A stretch of 52,426 nt of DNA. Origin: Hyphomicrobiales bacterium (lineage in GTDB: Bacteria > Pseudomonadota > Alphaproteobacteria > Rhizobiales > Beijerinckiaceae). The translations under genes and the position numbers were made by a program. The stretch spans positions 1 through 52,426 of the forward strand of contig RXIY01000044.1 of the NCBI GenBank assembly GCA_003963405.1, written 5' to 3'. Under the pieces are notes generated by a model that had not been told where the DNA came from, did not search any database, and saw only the letters and a list, made by a program, of their open reading frames with translations. Positions 18,189-28,274 of the stretch are shown here, in pieces; position 1 is the first letter of the stretch; every line of letters begins with the position of its first letter.

Positions 18189-19505
18189 TCACTCGACCTG
18201 CTCTTCCTTGGCGGCGCGGGTCGAGAGGCGGCGCACGCGGGCCATGAAGGCCCATGACAGCAGGACCGCGAAAGGCACGGCGATGGAGTCGGCCATGTCC
18301 GCCGACATCGCCACCGGAATGATCCCCGCCTCTTTCAGGCCCCTGGCGACGAAGGCGAAGAGGCCCACGAGATAATAGGCGAGGCCCGCGACCGAAATGC
18401 CCTGAACCATGCGGTTCAGGCGCATCTGCAAGCGCGTGCGGCGCACCATGTCGTCGAGCAGCGCGCCGTTCTGGCGCTCCATGTCGAGCGTGATGCCCGT
18501 GCGCATGAGATTGGTGGTGCGCGCCACGTCGGTCGAGAAGCGGGTCTGCCGCGCCTCCACGGCGTTGCAGGTCTCGATCGCCGGATCGAGGCGGGCGCTC
18601 AGGAAATTGGAGACGGTGGGATATTGCCCCTCCTTCGTCTCCTGCAGGAGATCGAGCCGGTTCTTCACCAACGCGTGATAGGCGCGGCTTGCGCCGAAGC
18701 GGAAGGCGGCGCGCGTCGCGAGGGCCTCATTGGCGGCGAGCAGATCGGAGAGCCGCTTGAGCAAATGATGATTGCCTTGCGAGTCCTGCGCCGCCCGGAG
18801 GGCGTGGGTGATGTCGGAAAGCTCCTCTTCCATCCGCGCGAGATCGGGCGAAATGGCGCGGGCGAGCGGCAGGCCGAGCAGCGCCATGGTGCGATAGGTC
18901 TCGACTTCCAGAAGTCGCTGCGCGAAGCGTCCCGCCTCCATCGGCGGCGCATGCAGTAGCCGGATCGCCATGCGGGTGAAGCCCTGCGCGTCGAGGGCGA
19001 AATCGGCGAAGGCATGAGCCGCCTCCTTGCCGAGCCCGATGACGCACAGGCTTTGCGAATTGAAAAGCGCGGCGATCTCCTCGAGCGGGATCTCTCGGTC
19101 GACGACGCAAAGATGCGTCGCGACGATGAGGCGCCCCGGCGGGCGGAAAGAAATCTCGCCTGCCGCTGCCGGATCGGGATGGCTGAAGGGCGTCGCCGCC
19201 TCCTCTCCGGTCGCCCAGGTGTAGGTCGTGAATTCCGTATGCTGCTCCCAGCGCAGACGCCAGTCGCCAAAGGCGAAGTAGTGGAATTTGGCGTCGGGCG
19301 CCGGCGGCTCCTCTCCATGAGCCGACGCGAGCCGCCCGAGGGCGGCGCGATCGGCGTCCGCCTCCTCGTGACTCGTGGCGAAGGCGAAGTGATAGATGCG
19401 CCGGGGAACCTCGAGCGGCAGAAAGGGCCGGGCATGAAGCTCGGCGAGAATCGCCGCGCGCGATTCGTGCTCGACCCACTGCGTGACGGCTGCCGCTTCG
19501 TTCAT
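18189..19505 (-). CDS. DUF3422 membrane-anchored protein
   Basis: Member of the DUF3422 family, 438 residues. A globular N-terminal region (ELHARPFLPLEVPRRIYH, ... FHYFAFGDWRLRWEQHTEFT) precedes a helical middle and two C-terminal membrane segments (near 375-425), placing most of the protein in the cytoplasm. The helical middle with TDVARTTNLMRTGITLDMERQN and the segment that follows resembles the region ahead of the membrane helices in CorA-like proteins, but the GMN motif is absent. Function unknown. Confidence 0.85.
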   Translation of the reverse strand: MNEAAAVTQWVEHESRAAILAELHARPFLPLEVPRRIYHFAFATSHEEADADRAALGRLASAHGEEPPAPDAKFHYFAFGDWRLRWEQHTEFTTYTWATGEEAATPFSHPDPAAAGEISFRPPGRLIVATHLCVVDREIPLEEIAALFNSQSLCVIGLGKEAAHAFADFALDAQGFTRMAIRLLHAPPMEAGRFAQRLLEVETYRTMALLGLPLARAISPDLARMEEELSDITHALRAAQDSQGNHHLLKRLSDLLAANEALATRAAFRFGASRAYHALVKNRLDLLQETKEGQYPTVSNFLSARLDPAIETCNAVEARQTRFSTDVARTTNLMRTGITLDMERQNGALLDDMVRRTRLQMRLNRMVQGISVAGLAYYLVGLFAFVARGLKEAGIIPVAMSADMADSIAVPFAVLLSWAFMARVRRLSTRAAKEEQVE

Positions 19506-19554
19506 CTTCGCCCCCTGTGGCCGCTCTTATAGACCACGGGAGGCGAGGCGTGAA

Positions 19555-21216
<1,662 letters not shown>

Positions 21217-21238
21217 CTATTTATGGAGTCGGTCGGAT

Positions 21239-21269
21239 AAAAAAACGGCGGCGCCTTGTCGCGCCGCCG
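21239..21269 (-). terminator. Intrinsic terminator after the Tyr/Gly-rich secreted protein gene
   Basis: Read on the - strand: a 9-bp perfect stem of CGGCGGCGC with GCGCCGCCG (21246-21254 and 21261-21269), 6-base loop, then seven T residues (21239-21245). It sits 23 bases after the stop of the gene at 21292-21681 and separates it from pgm. Confidence 0.85.
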
Positions 21270-21291
21270 AGCGTCTTTCTGGCGGAGAGCC

Positions 21292-21681
21292 TCACCAGCC
21301 CCAGTAGGGGTAGCTGTAATAATCGTAACCGTAATACGGATAATATCCGTAATCGTAATAAGGGTAGTAGCCGCCATAGTAATAGCCGCTGTTCGCCGCC
21401 GCGAGGCCAGCCCCGAGCAGTCCGAGGCCGACGCCAGCGACGATCGCCGCGCCCGGATTATAGCGGCGGTAATAGCCGCCATAATAGCCGCCGCGGTAAT
21501 AGGGGCGATAGCCATAGCCGCCCCAGCGGCGGTACCCGACCTTGTCGATCGGGGCGGAGAGTCCGACCGTTGACGGCGCGGCCACGGCCATCGGGCCGGC
21601 GAAAGCTTCCGTCGGGACGGACGTCGCCGCCATGGCGCCGAGAAGCGCGCCGGAAAGCGCCAGCTTAAGGCTTTTACGCAT
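21292..21681 (-). CDS. Secreted Tyr/Gly-rich low-complexity protein
   Basis: Protein of 129 residues. A clear signal peptide (1-28: MRKSLKLALSGALLGAMAAT..AFAG) is followed by a low-complexity YGYRPYYRGGYYGGYY stretch, a short hydrophobic glycine-zipper-like segment (AAIVAGVGLGLLGAGLAAA) and a Tyr-rich tail ending in YPYWGW. The composition points to a periplasmic or surface structural role; no enzymatic motif is visible. ATG 21681 is preceded by GGGAGG at a spacing of 8 bases. An intrinsic terminator follows, so it is a single-gene unit. Confidence 0.75.
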   Translation of the reverse strand: MRKSLKLALSGALLGAMAATSVPTEAFAGPMAVAAPSTVGLSAPIDKVGYRRWGGYGYRPYYRGGYYGGYYRRYNPGAAIVAGVGLGLLGAGLAAANSGYYYGGYYPYYDYGYYPYYGYDYYSYPYWGW

Positions 21682-21825
21682 GAACAATACCTCCCGTTGG
21701 CGGGTGCGGTCGACGCGGCGCGCCTTGCCCGCCGAGCCAACGCAACGACAACCAAAATCTAGACCGGAATCCTCCCGAGTCGAGTGGCATTTCTGTGTCA
21801 TTTTGGCGCGTAGCGTAAACGCGCC

Positions 21826-22272
21826 TCAGTCTCGCGCCTCGTAGCCGGAGGCGGCATGGCGCGTGAAGTCGACGAGCCTTTCGCGGAAAAAATCGCGCAC
21901 CCTTGCGGCGGTCAGCGGATATTGCTCCAGAACCTGAAGAAAAAGCGCGCGGCGGATTCTCAAAACGGTGCTCGGCTCCAGCGCCCGCGCGCCGACCGGG
22001 CGCAGGGACGGGGCGACGAGCGCCATTTCCCCGATCAGCGCCCATGGCCGCAACACATGAGCCGGCAGTTGGGCGTCCCGCGTCGTCAGACCGATCGAGC
22101 CCAGCATCAGAATGAAGCCGCCATCCGACTCGTCGCCGCGCTGAAACAGCGGATCGCCCGAGCGCAGCAGGCGCGTCTCGCCCGCGAAAGCGAGCCTCTG
22201 CAAGGCGCTGACCTCGAAGATCGCGAAGAGCGGAATGCGCCTGAGATTGTCAATTTCGTCGTCGAGAGTCAT
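21826..22272 (-). CDS. Cyclic-nucleotide-binding-fold protein without DNA-binding domain
   Basis: Stand-alone cNMP-binding (CRP-like) beta-barrel domain, 148 residues. It has the usual IPLFAIFEVSALQRLAF start, ILRSGDPLFQRG-type turn (RLLRSGDPLFQRGDESDG) and a phosphate-binding cassette IGEMALVAPSLRPVGARA with Gly-Glu and Arg, so nucleotide binding is plausible. There is no helix-turn-helix. ATG 22272 is chosen over TTG 22284, four codons upstream. It follows the OmpR-type gene by 69 bases on the same strand, suggesting one two-gene unit. Confidence 0.78.
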   Translation of the reverse strand: MTLDDEIDNLRRIPLFAIFEVSALQRLAFAGETRLLRSGDPLFQRGDESDGGFILMLGSIGLTTRDAQLPAHVLRPWALIGEMALVAPSLRPVGARALEPSTVLRIRRALFLQVLEQYPLTAARVRDFFRERLVDFTRHAASGYEARD

Positions 22273-22341
22273 TTCGTTCTTCAAGCGCCGATTCGATCGT
22301 ATTTTTGCGGCCGGCGGCGATAGAACGCAAAGGTTTTTTAA

Positions 22342-22926
22342 CTATTCGCGCGTGTTTGCGAGGCGGTAGCCTCCGTCTTCTGTCAACAACTTCCGTGGGC
22401 GCGAGGGCGTTTTCTCGATCTTGCGCCGCAGGCGATGGATGTGGGTCTCGAGCGTTCGCGTCGTGACATTCGGGCCATAGCCCCACACGTCCGCGAGCAG
22501 CGTCTCCTTGGAGATAACGGCGCCGCACGCCTGTGCGAGCCGTGCGAGGATCGCCGCCTCTTTTTCAGTGAGACGAACGCCGAAATCCGCGCTAGCGCGG
22601 CCGCTTCGGGGTCCCGCGGCGAGGCTGGCCGCAAGATCGGCGAAGCGGAAGGGGCGCGTCAGACTGGCGTCGGCGTCGTCGGAAGCCGCGCCGATCATGA
22701 CGATAGGGCCCATGAAGCCCTGCGCGCGCAAGCTGCGCGCCACGGCGGGAGCGTCGCAGAAATCGACGTCGAGAAGCGCGGCCGCCGCATGGCGGGCGTC
22801 CGGCTCAATGGTCAAATCGCGGGCGACGTCGAACGCACGGGGCTCATAGCCGCAAAGCGAACCGATGTGCTCGCCGAGGCTCGCCACGAGCTGCGGGCTG
22901 CCGGCAACGAATAATTTTCGGCTCAT
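22342..22926 (-). CDS. OmpR-type winged-helix regulator with degenerate receiver domain
   Basis: Protein of 194 residues, shorter than a typical 225-240 OmpR regulator. The C-terminal half is a standard winged-helix domain (FGVRLTEKEAAILARL, VWGYGPNVTTRTLETHIHRL, EDGGYRLA). The N-terminal half keeps receiver-like spacing with Asp53 in AALLDVDF, but the acidic pair after the first strand is replaced by AG (LFVAGSP), the switch Ser/Thr is missing (VMIGAAS) and the invariant Lys is Arg (TRPF). It is therefore probably phosphorylation-independent. No histidine kinase gene is adjacent; the partner is the cNMP-fold protein downstream. Confidence 0.85.
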   Translation of the reverse strand: MSRKLFVAGSPQLVASLGEHIGSLCGYEPRAFDVARDLTIEPDARHAAAALLDVDFCDAPAVARSLRAQGFMGPIVMIGAASDDADASLTRPFRFADLAASLAAGPRSGRASADFGVRLTEKEAAILARLAQACGAVISKETLLADVWGYGPNVTTRTLETHIHRLRRKIEKTPSRPRKLLTEDGGYRLANTRE

Positions 22927-22983
22927 CGACCAGGGCGATCTCTGCTAAGAGGGCGAGAAACCAGTTTCGGACGATCTTCGCCG

Positions 22984-23514
22984 ATGGGCTACCGACATTC
23001 AACACGGCTGACCACCCTGCGCGTCGCCCGGCGAATCGGCGGCGCGCCGCATGAAGCGCGCATGATCGCGGGGCCTGTCGTCATTCCTTGCGCCATCGGC
23101 CGCGCCGGAGTCACGCATGACAAACGCGAGGGCGACGGCGCGACGCCCGCCGGGCGCTGGCGGCTGTCCTCATTCTATTTGCGCCGCGCCGCGCCCATGC
23201 CTCGTCCCTGGCGGCCGATCCGCCGCGACGATGTCTGGTGCGACGATCCGCGCTCCTTTCTTTATAACAGAATGACGCGCGGGCCCTTGCGGCTCAGCCA
23301 CGAAGCGATGTGGCGCGACGACACGCTCTACGATGTCGTCGGCGTCTTGGACTACAACGTCCTCCCCCGCACGCGCGGTCGCGGCAGCGCGATCTTCTTT
23401 CACATCGCGACGGCGGACCTCGGCCCGACGGCGGGTTGCGTGGCGCTGCGGGCGCGGGACATGGCGCGGCTGCTGCCAAGGCTCGCGCGCAACGTCGCCA
23501 TCGCGGTCCGCTGA
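22984..23514 (+). CDS. L,D-transpeptidase (YkuD) family protein
   Basis: YkuD-fold protein, 176 residues. The signature is HIATADLGPTAGCVAL, with the catalytic Cys near 152; the canonical SHGCIR-type block is TAGCVAL here, as in the compact rhizobial subfamily. KREGDGATPAGRW and GRGSAIFFH flank it. The family crosslinks peptidoglycan stems (3-3) or attaches proteins to them. No cleavable signal peptide is visible, so export would need another route or a start I cannot see. It is divergent from the OmpR-type gene, with 57 bases between. Confidence 0.85.
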   Translation: MGYRHSTRLTTLRVARRIGGAPHEARMIAGPVVIPCAIGRAGVTHDKREGDGATPAGRWRLSSFYLRRAAPMPRPWRPIRRDDVWCDDPRSFLYNRMTRGPLRLSHEAMWRDDTLYDVVGVLDYNVLPRTRGRGSAIFFHIATADLGPTAGCVALRARDMARLLPRLARNVAIAVR

Positions 23515-23523
23515 TGCGGGGGC

Positions 23524-24198
23524 TCAACCCGCCGAATAGTCGCGCGCGCCCATGATCGCGGAGCCGATCCGCACATAGGTCGCGCCAAGCTGAATCGCGA
23601 GCTCGAAATCCGAGCTCATGCCCATGGAGAGCTCCTTCAGCCCGTTGCGCGCGGCGATGTCGGCGAGGAGCGCGAAATGCGGCGACGCCTGCTCCTCGAC
23701 CGGCGGCACGCACATCAGGCCGGAAATCTCGAGCCCATATGTCTCGCGGCAGAGGGCGATGAAGGCGTCGGCCTCCTGTGGAAGCACGCCCGCCTTCTGG
23801 GGCTCGGCCCCGGTGTTGACCTGCACGAAGAGGCGCGGGCGCTTGCCCTGCTTCTTCATTTCATCCGCGAGCGCGGCGGCGATCTTCTCGCGGTCGACGC
23901 TCTGGATCACGTCGAAGGTCTCGACCGCCTCGCGGGTCTTGTTCGACTGGAGCGGGCCGATCAGGTGGAGCTCGACCCCGTCGAATTGCGCGCGAAGCTC
24001 AGGCCATTTGCCCATGGCCTCCTGAACGCGGTTTTCGCCGAAGACGCGATGGCCAGCCTCCAGCAGCGGAAGAATGTCCTCCGCCGGAAAGGTCTTGGTC
24101 ACGCAGACGAGCGTGACGCTCGCGGGGTCGCGTCCGCAGTCTTCAGCGGCGCGGCGAATGGCGGCTCTGGCGCCTTCGAGGCGGTCGATGATGGTCAT
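23524..24198 (-). CDS. yggS: YggS-family pyridoxal-phosphate homeostasis protein
   Basis: PLP-binding protein (PLPBP family) that buffers pyridoxal phosphate in the cytoplasm; 224 residues. PLP lysine and surroundings are VCVTKTFPAEDI, then GHRVFGENRVQEA, LHLIGPLQSNKTREA, VNTGAEPQKAGV and the C-terminal LSMGMSSDFELAIQLGAT and RIGSAIMG phosphate-binding stretch, all in the family order. In many genomes it sits with division or proline genes; here it is divergent from the HdeD-like gene. Confidence 0.95.
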   Translation of the reverse strand: MTIIDRLEGARAAIRRAAEDCGRDPASVTLVCVTKTFPAEDILPLLEAGHRVFGENRVQEAMGKWPELRAQFDGVELHLIGPLQSNKTREAVETFDVIQSVDREKIAAALADEMKKQGKRPRLFVQVNTGAEPQKAGVLPQEADAFIALCRETYGLEISGLMCVPPVEEQASPHFALLADIAARNGLKELSMGMSSDFELAIQLGATYVRIGSAIMGARDYSAG

Positions 24199-24254
24199 AT
24201 GCGCTGGTTAAGGCGCTCGGGCCGAGAGGGCAAGCTGGAAGGTCTCTGCGCGCG

Positions 24255-24279
24255 GGAACCGATTCGAGCGGCGGCCGTT
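24255..24279 (+). promoter_or_regulatory. Candidate EcfG (general stress sigma) promoter for the HdeD-like gene
   Basis: GGAAC at 24255-24259 and CGTT at 24276-24279 with a 16-base spacer, an exact match to the alphaproteobacterial EcfG consensus (GGAAC-N16/17-CGTT). The expected start near 24285 lies about 50 bases ahead of ATG 24337. I did not find such a pair in the other intergenic regions I checked. Regulation is inferred from the match only. Confidence 0.6.
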
Positions 24280-24336
24280 TGCTTGTTTGCAATTTTCGCC
24301 GCCCCGTTGCGGGGCTGCGCGGCGGAAGGTCTGACC

Positions 24337-24918
24337 ATGGCGAGCGACGCGTTCACCACCCATCCCCCGGCGCTGGCGACAGCCCATTTCAACCGCAAAT
24401 GGGGCTGGTTTGTCGCGCTCGGCGCGCTTTTCATCCTTGGCGGCGCCGTCGCCCTCTTCAACGTCTTCGCCGCCACCATCGTGGCCATCGTCTATATCGC
24501 CGCGGCCATGGTGGTGGCGGGCGGCTGGCAGATCGTCACGGCCTCTCAAATTCGCCCCTGGGGACGGGCGGCGCTCCTCGGCGTCATCGGGACGCTGACC
24601 CTCCTCGCGGGCGTCGCGGCCGCGCGCTTCCCCGTCTTCGCCGCCGCCTCCTTCACGGCGCTGGTCGGGGTGCTGCTCGTCGCCTGCGGCGCCATGAAGC
24701 TCGTGCTCGCCTACCACTTGCGCCATCTGGCGCGCTTCGAGCTGCTCGCCGCCGCGGGCGGGCTGAGCCTGCTTCTGGGCGTGCTGATTCTCGCCGAATG
24801 GCCGACCTCGGGGCTCTATGTGCTGGGCCTGTTCCTGGGCGTGAATCTGCTTTTCGAAGGGATCGGCTGGGTCGCCATGGGGCTCGCAGCGAAGCCGGAG
24901 GAGCGGCGGGCCTCCTAG
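24337..24918 (+). CDS. HdeD-family membrane protein
   Basis: Integral inner-membrane protein, 193 residues, six predicted membrane segments arranged as three hairpins, the DUF308/HdeD pattern (GWFVALGALFILGGAVALF near the N-terminus, then LLGVIGTLTLLAGVAAARFP, AAGGLSLLLGVLILAEWP). In enterobacteria HdeD belongs to the acid-resistance island; in alphaproteobacteria members are often stress-induced. The EcfG-type promoter about 60 bases upstream supports that here. ATG 24337 is the conserved start; the open frame extending far upstream overlaps yggS antisense and is rejected. Confidence 0.88.
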   Translation: MASDAFTTHPPALATAHFNRKWGWFVALGALFILGGAVALFNVFAATIVAIVYIAAAMVVAGGWQIVTASQIRPWGRAALLGVIGTLTLLAGVAAARFPVFAAASFTALVGVLLVACGAMKLVLAYHLRHLARFELLAAAGGLSLLLGVLILAEWPTSGLYVLGLFLGVNLLFEGIGWVAMGLAAKPEERRAS

Positions 24919-25011
24919 CGCAGGCGGGCGGCGCTCTCCCTTTGACATCCCCCCTTCTGACCGGCATTTAGGAGCGCAAATCCCGACGCTTTGACCGGAC
25001 AGCCGCCCAGC

Positions 25012-27648
25012 ATGAGACCCGACCGATACAATTTCGCCGAATCCGAGCCGAAATGGCAGAACGTCTGGGAGGAGGGCCAAGTCTTCGAGGCCGGGGCCAA
25101 GCCCGATGCGCCCAAATATTACGTGCTGGAGATGTTCCCCTATCCATCGGGACGCCTCCACATGGGCCATGTGCGCAATTACTCGATGGGCGACGTCATC
25201 GCCCGCTTCATGCGGGCCAAGGGCTTCGACGTGCTGCATCCCATGGGCTGGGACGCCTTCGGCCTGCCGGCGGAGAACGCCGCGGCGCAGACCGGCGCGC
25301 ATCCCGCGAAATGGACCTACGCCAATATCGCCGCCATGCGCGCCCAGCTCAAGACGCTCGGCCTGTCGCTCGACTGGTCGCGCGAGATCGCGACCTGCGA
25401 CCCGGAATATTACGGGCGCCAGCAGAAGCTTTTTCTCGATTTCCTGAAGGCGGGGATCGTCGATCGCAAGAAATCCAAGGTGAACTGGGATCCTGTCGAC
25501 ATGACCGTGCTGGCCAATGAGCAGGTGATCGACGGACGCGGCTGGCGCTCGGGCGCGCTCGTCGAGCAGCGCGAACTGACCCAGTGGTTTTTCAAGATCA
25601 CGAGCTATTCCGCCGAGCTTCTCGAGGCGCTCGATACGCTCGACCGCTGGCCCGAGAAGGTGCGCCTCATGCAGCGCAACTGGATCGGCCGCTCCGAGGG
25701 CATGCTGGTGCGCTTCGCGCTGGCCCGGCCCCTGGACGACGCGCGGGAGGTCGAGGTCTTCACCACCCGCGCCGACACGCTCTTTGGCGCGAAATTCGTC
25801 GCGCTCGCCGCCGATCATCCGCTCGCCAGGGCGGCGGCCGGGAAGAATCCGGCGCTCGCCGCCTTTTGCGAGGAATGCCGGCGCGGCGGCACCTCGGCGG
25901 AAGCGATCGAAACGGCCGAGAAGCAGGGCTTCGACACCGGGCTGCGGGTCGTCCATCCCTTCGATCCGGACTGGACGCTTCCCGTCTATGTCGCGAATTT
26001 CATTTTGATGGATTACGGCACGGGCGCGATCTTCGGCTGCCCGGCGCATGACCAGCGCGACCTCGATTTCGCCACCAAATACGGGCTCGGCTTCAAGGTC
26101 GTGGTCTGCCCCGAGGGCGAGGACGCCGCGGCGCTGGAAAAGAAGATTTCAGAGAGCGGCGAAGCCTTCGACGGCGACGGCAGGCTCGTGAACTCGGACT
26201 TCCTGAGCGGCTTCACGGTTCCCGAGGCCAAGGAGCATGTCGCCAACAGGCTCGAGACGACGGCGCTCTTCAACGCCCCGCAGGGCGTGCGCAAGGTGAA
26301 TTACAAGCTCCGCGACTGGGGCGTGTCGCGCCAACGCTATTGGGGCTGCCCGATCCCCATCATCCATTGCGAGACCTGCGGTCCCGTGCCGGTTCCCGAC
26401 GCCGATCTGCCGGTGCGGCTCCCCGAGGACGTGACCTTCGACCAGCCGGGCAATCCGCTCGACCGCCATCCGAGCTGGAAGAACGTCCCCTGTCCCTCCT
26501 GCGGCAAGCCGGCCCGCCGCGAGACCGACACGATGGACACTTTCGTCGATTCGTCCTGGTATTACGCGCGCTTCACCGACCCGCACAATGACAAGGAGCC
26601 GGCTTCGGCCGAGGCGCTCGCGCGCTGGCTGCCGGTCGACCAATATATCGGCGGCATCGAGCACGCGATTCTGCATCTCCTGTATTCGCGCTTCTTCGCG
26701 CGCGCCATGCGCGACTCCGGCCATAGCGCCGCGCCGGAGCCCTTCGCGGGGCTCTTCACCCAGGGCATGGTCGTCCATGAGACCTATAAGGGTCCCGCCG
26801 GCTGGGTCTCTCCCGCCGCCATCCGCATCGAAACAAGCGAGGGCGGCAAGCGCCGCGCCTTCCTGATCGACGGCGGCGCCGAGGTCGAGATCGGCCCGAT
26901 CGAGAAAATGTCGAAGTCCAAGAAGAACACCGTGGACCCCGACGACATCGTCGCGGCCTATGGCGCCGACACCGCGCGGCTCTTCGTCCTCTCCGACAGC
27001 CCGCCCGACCGCGACGTGATCTGGTCAGACGAGGGCGCGCAGGGCGCCTGGCGCTTCGTGCAGCGCCTGTGGCGCATCACGGGCGAACTCGGCCGCGTCG
27101 CCGCGCCCGCCGGGGCTGCCGCGCCCGCCGAGATGGGCGACGATGCGCTGAAACTGCGCAAGGCCACGCACAAGACGGTCGCACAGGTGAGCGAAAATAT
27201 CGAGCGGCTGCGCTTCAACAGCGCCATCGCCCGCATTCGCGAATTCGTCAACGAGCTGACGGCGGCGCTCGACGCCGTGACCGAAACGCCCGTCGGCGCC
27301 GACGCCGCTTTCGCCTTCCGCGAGGCGGCGGACGCGCTCATCCGCCTCGTCGCGCCGATGACGCCCCATGTCGCCGAGGAGTGCTGGACCGATCTTGGCC
27401 ATAAAGGGCTGGTATCGGAAGCGTCCTGGCCGGTCGCCGATCCGGCGCTGGTGGCCCAGGAGACGATGACCCTGCCCGTGCAGGTCAACGGCAAGAAGCG
27501 CGCCGAGATCATCGTCGCGCATGACGCCGACGAGGAAACGATTCGCAAAGAGGCGCTGGCGCAGGATGGGGTCATCCGCGCCATGGAAGGCAAGCCGCTC
27601 AGGAAATTCATTCTCGTGCCGAAGAGGATCGTCAATGTGGTCGTGTGA
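25012..27648 (+). CDS. leuS: Leucyl-tRNA synthetase
   Basis: Class I aminoacyl-tRNA synthetase charging tRNA-Leu, 878 residues. HIGH-type motif is [16 protein letters not shown] near residue 44, CP1 editing domain has [16 protein letters not shown] and [18 protein letters not shown], and the KMSKS loop is [13 protein letters not shown] near residue 640. A zinc-ribbon-like cluster is present in the insert (CETCGPVPV and CPSCGKP). A TTG at 24991 would add seven residues; ATG 25012 matches the family start ([15 protein letters not shown]). The gene runs close to lptE, suggesting a leuS-lptE-holA operon as in many alphaproteobacteria. Confidence 0.97.
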   Translation: MRPDRYNFAESEPKWQNVWEEGQVFEAGAKPDAPKYYVLEMFPYPSGRLHMGHVRNYSMGDVIARFMRAKGFDVLHPMGWDAFGLPAENAAAQTGAHPAKWTYANIAAMRAQLKTLGLSLDWSREIATCDPEYYGRQQKLFLDFLKAGIVDRKKSKVNWDPVDMTVLANEQVIDGRGWRSGALVEQRELTQWFFKITSYSAELLEALDTLDRWPEKVRLMQRNWIGRSEGMLVRFALARPLDDAREVEVFTTRADTLFGAKFVALAADHPLARAAAGKNPALAAFCEECRRGGTSAEAIETAEKQGFDTGLRVVHPFDPDWTLPVYVANFILMDYGTGAIFGCPAHDQRDLDFATKYGLGFKVVVCPEGEDAAALEKKISESGEAFDGDGRLVNSDFLSGFTVPEAKEHVANRLETTALFNAPQGVRKVNYKLRDWGVSRQRYWGCPIPIIHCETCGPVPVPDADLPVRLPEDVTFDQPGNPLDRHPSWKNVPCPSCGKPARRETDTMDTFVDSSWYYARFTDPHNDKEPASAEALARWLPVDQYIGGIEHAILHLLYSRFFARAMRDSGHSAAPEPFAGLFTQGMVVHETYKGPAGWVSPAAIRIETSEGGKRRAFLIDGGAEVEIGPIEKMSKSKKNTVDPDDIVAAYGADTARLFVLSDSPPDRDVIWSDEGAQGAWRFVQRLWRITGELGRVAAPAGAAAPAEMGDDALKLRKATHKTVAQVSENIERLRFNSAIARIREFVNELTAALDAVTETPVGADAAFAFREAADALIRLVAPMTPHVAEECWTDLGHKGLVSEASWPVADPALVAQETMTLPVQVNGKKRAEIIVAHDADEETIRKEALAQDGVIRAMEGKPLRKFILVPKRIVNVVV

Positions 27649-27715
27649 CAAGGCGCAGATCAACGCCGACGCCGGCCCTCGCCCGGAAGCGCGCCCGAAA
27701 GGCGCCGCCCGCGGG

Positions 27716-28246
27716 ATGAGGACGCTCCTCGCTTTTCTCGCCTTCGGCGCCGCGGTTCCGCTCGCGGGCTGCATTCAGCCGCTTTACGGCGCCAATGGCG
27801 CCTTCGACGCCTCGCCGCTGGCCTCCGAACTCCAGGCCATCGAGGTCGACGAAATTCCCGGCCGCATCGGGCATTATCTGCGCAACGACCTGATTTACGG
27901 CTTCAATGGCACGGGCTCGGCGGTGGCGCCCCGCTATCGCCTGAGCGTCACTCTCCGCGAGCGCGTGCAGACGCCGATCCTCGACACGGTCACGGGCCGC
28001 GCCACCTCCGCGACTGTCATCGTCGACGCCGATTACAAGCTCGTCACCTGGCCGCAGAATGTGGTGGTGACACAGGGCACGGCCTTCAACATAGCGAGCT
28101 ACGACCGCTTCTCGAACCGCTTCTCCAACGTCCGCGCCGCGCGCGACGCGGAAATCCGGGACGCGAAGGTGATCGCCGAATCGATCCGCACGCGCATAGC
28201 GACGGAAATGGCCGTGCGGGAGCCCGCGCCCACCCTCGTTCGCTGA
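27716..28246 (+). CDS. lptE: LPS assembly lipoprotein LptE
   Basis: Outer-membrane lipoprotein that plugs LptD during LPS insertion; 176 residues. ATG 27716 gives MRTLLAFLAFGAAVPLAGC, a signal peptide with lipobox LAGC (Cys 19). The family core is present: PLYGA, ELQAIEVDEIPGRIGHYLRN, YRLSVTLRERVQ, VIVDADYKL, and TAFNIASYDRFSNRFS. Alternative starts at 27635 or earlier would put the lipobox too far from the N-terminus. It lies 67 bases after leuS and 28 bases before holA. Confidence 0.92.
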   Translation: MRTLLAFLAFGAAVPLAGCIQPLYGANGAFDASPLASELQAIEVDEIPGRIGHYLRNDLIYGFNGTGSAVAPRYRLSVTLRERVQTPILDTVTGRATSATVIVDADYKLVTWPQNVVVTQGTAFNIASYDRFSNRFSNVRAARDAEIRDAKVIAESIRTRIATEMAVREPAPTLVR

Positions 28247-28274
28247 CGCAGGAGGGGACAGGGAAGGGGGCTAG

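Noticed and set aside
24208-26049. Long - strand frame of about 613 codons across the hdeD-like gene and the start of leuS
   Set aside because: Low-complexity, charged translation without motifs; lies antisense to two firmly identified genes.
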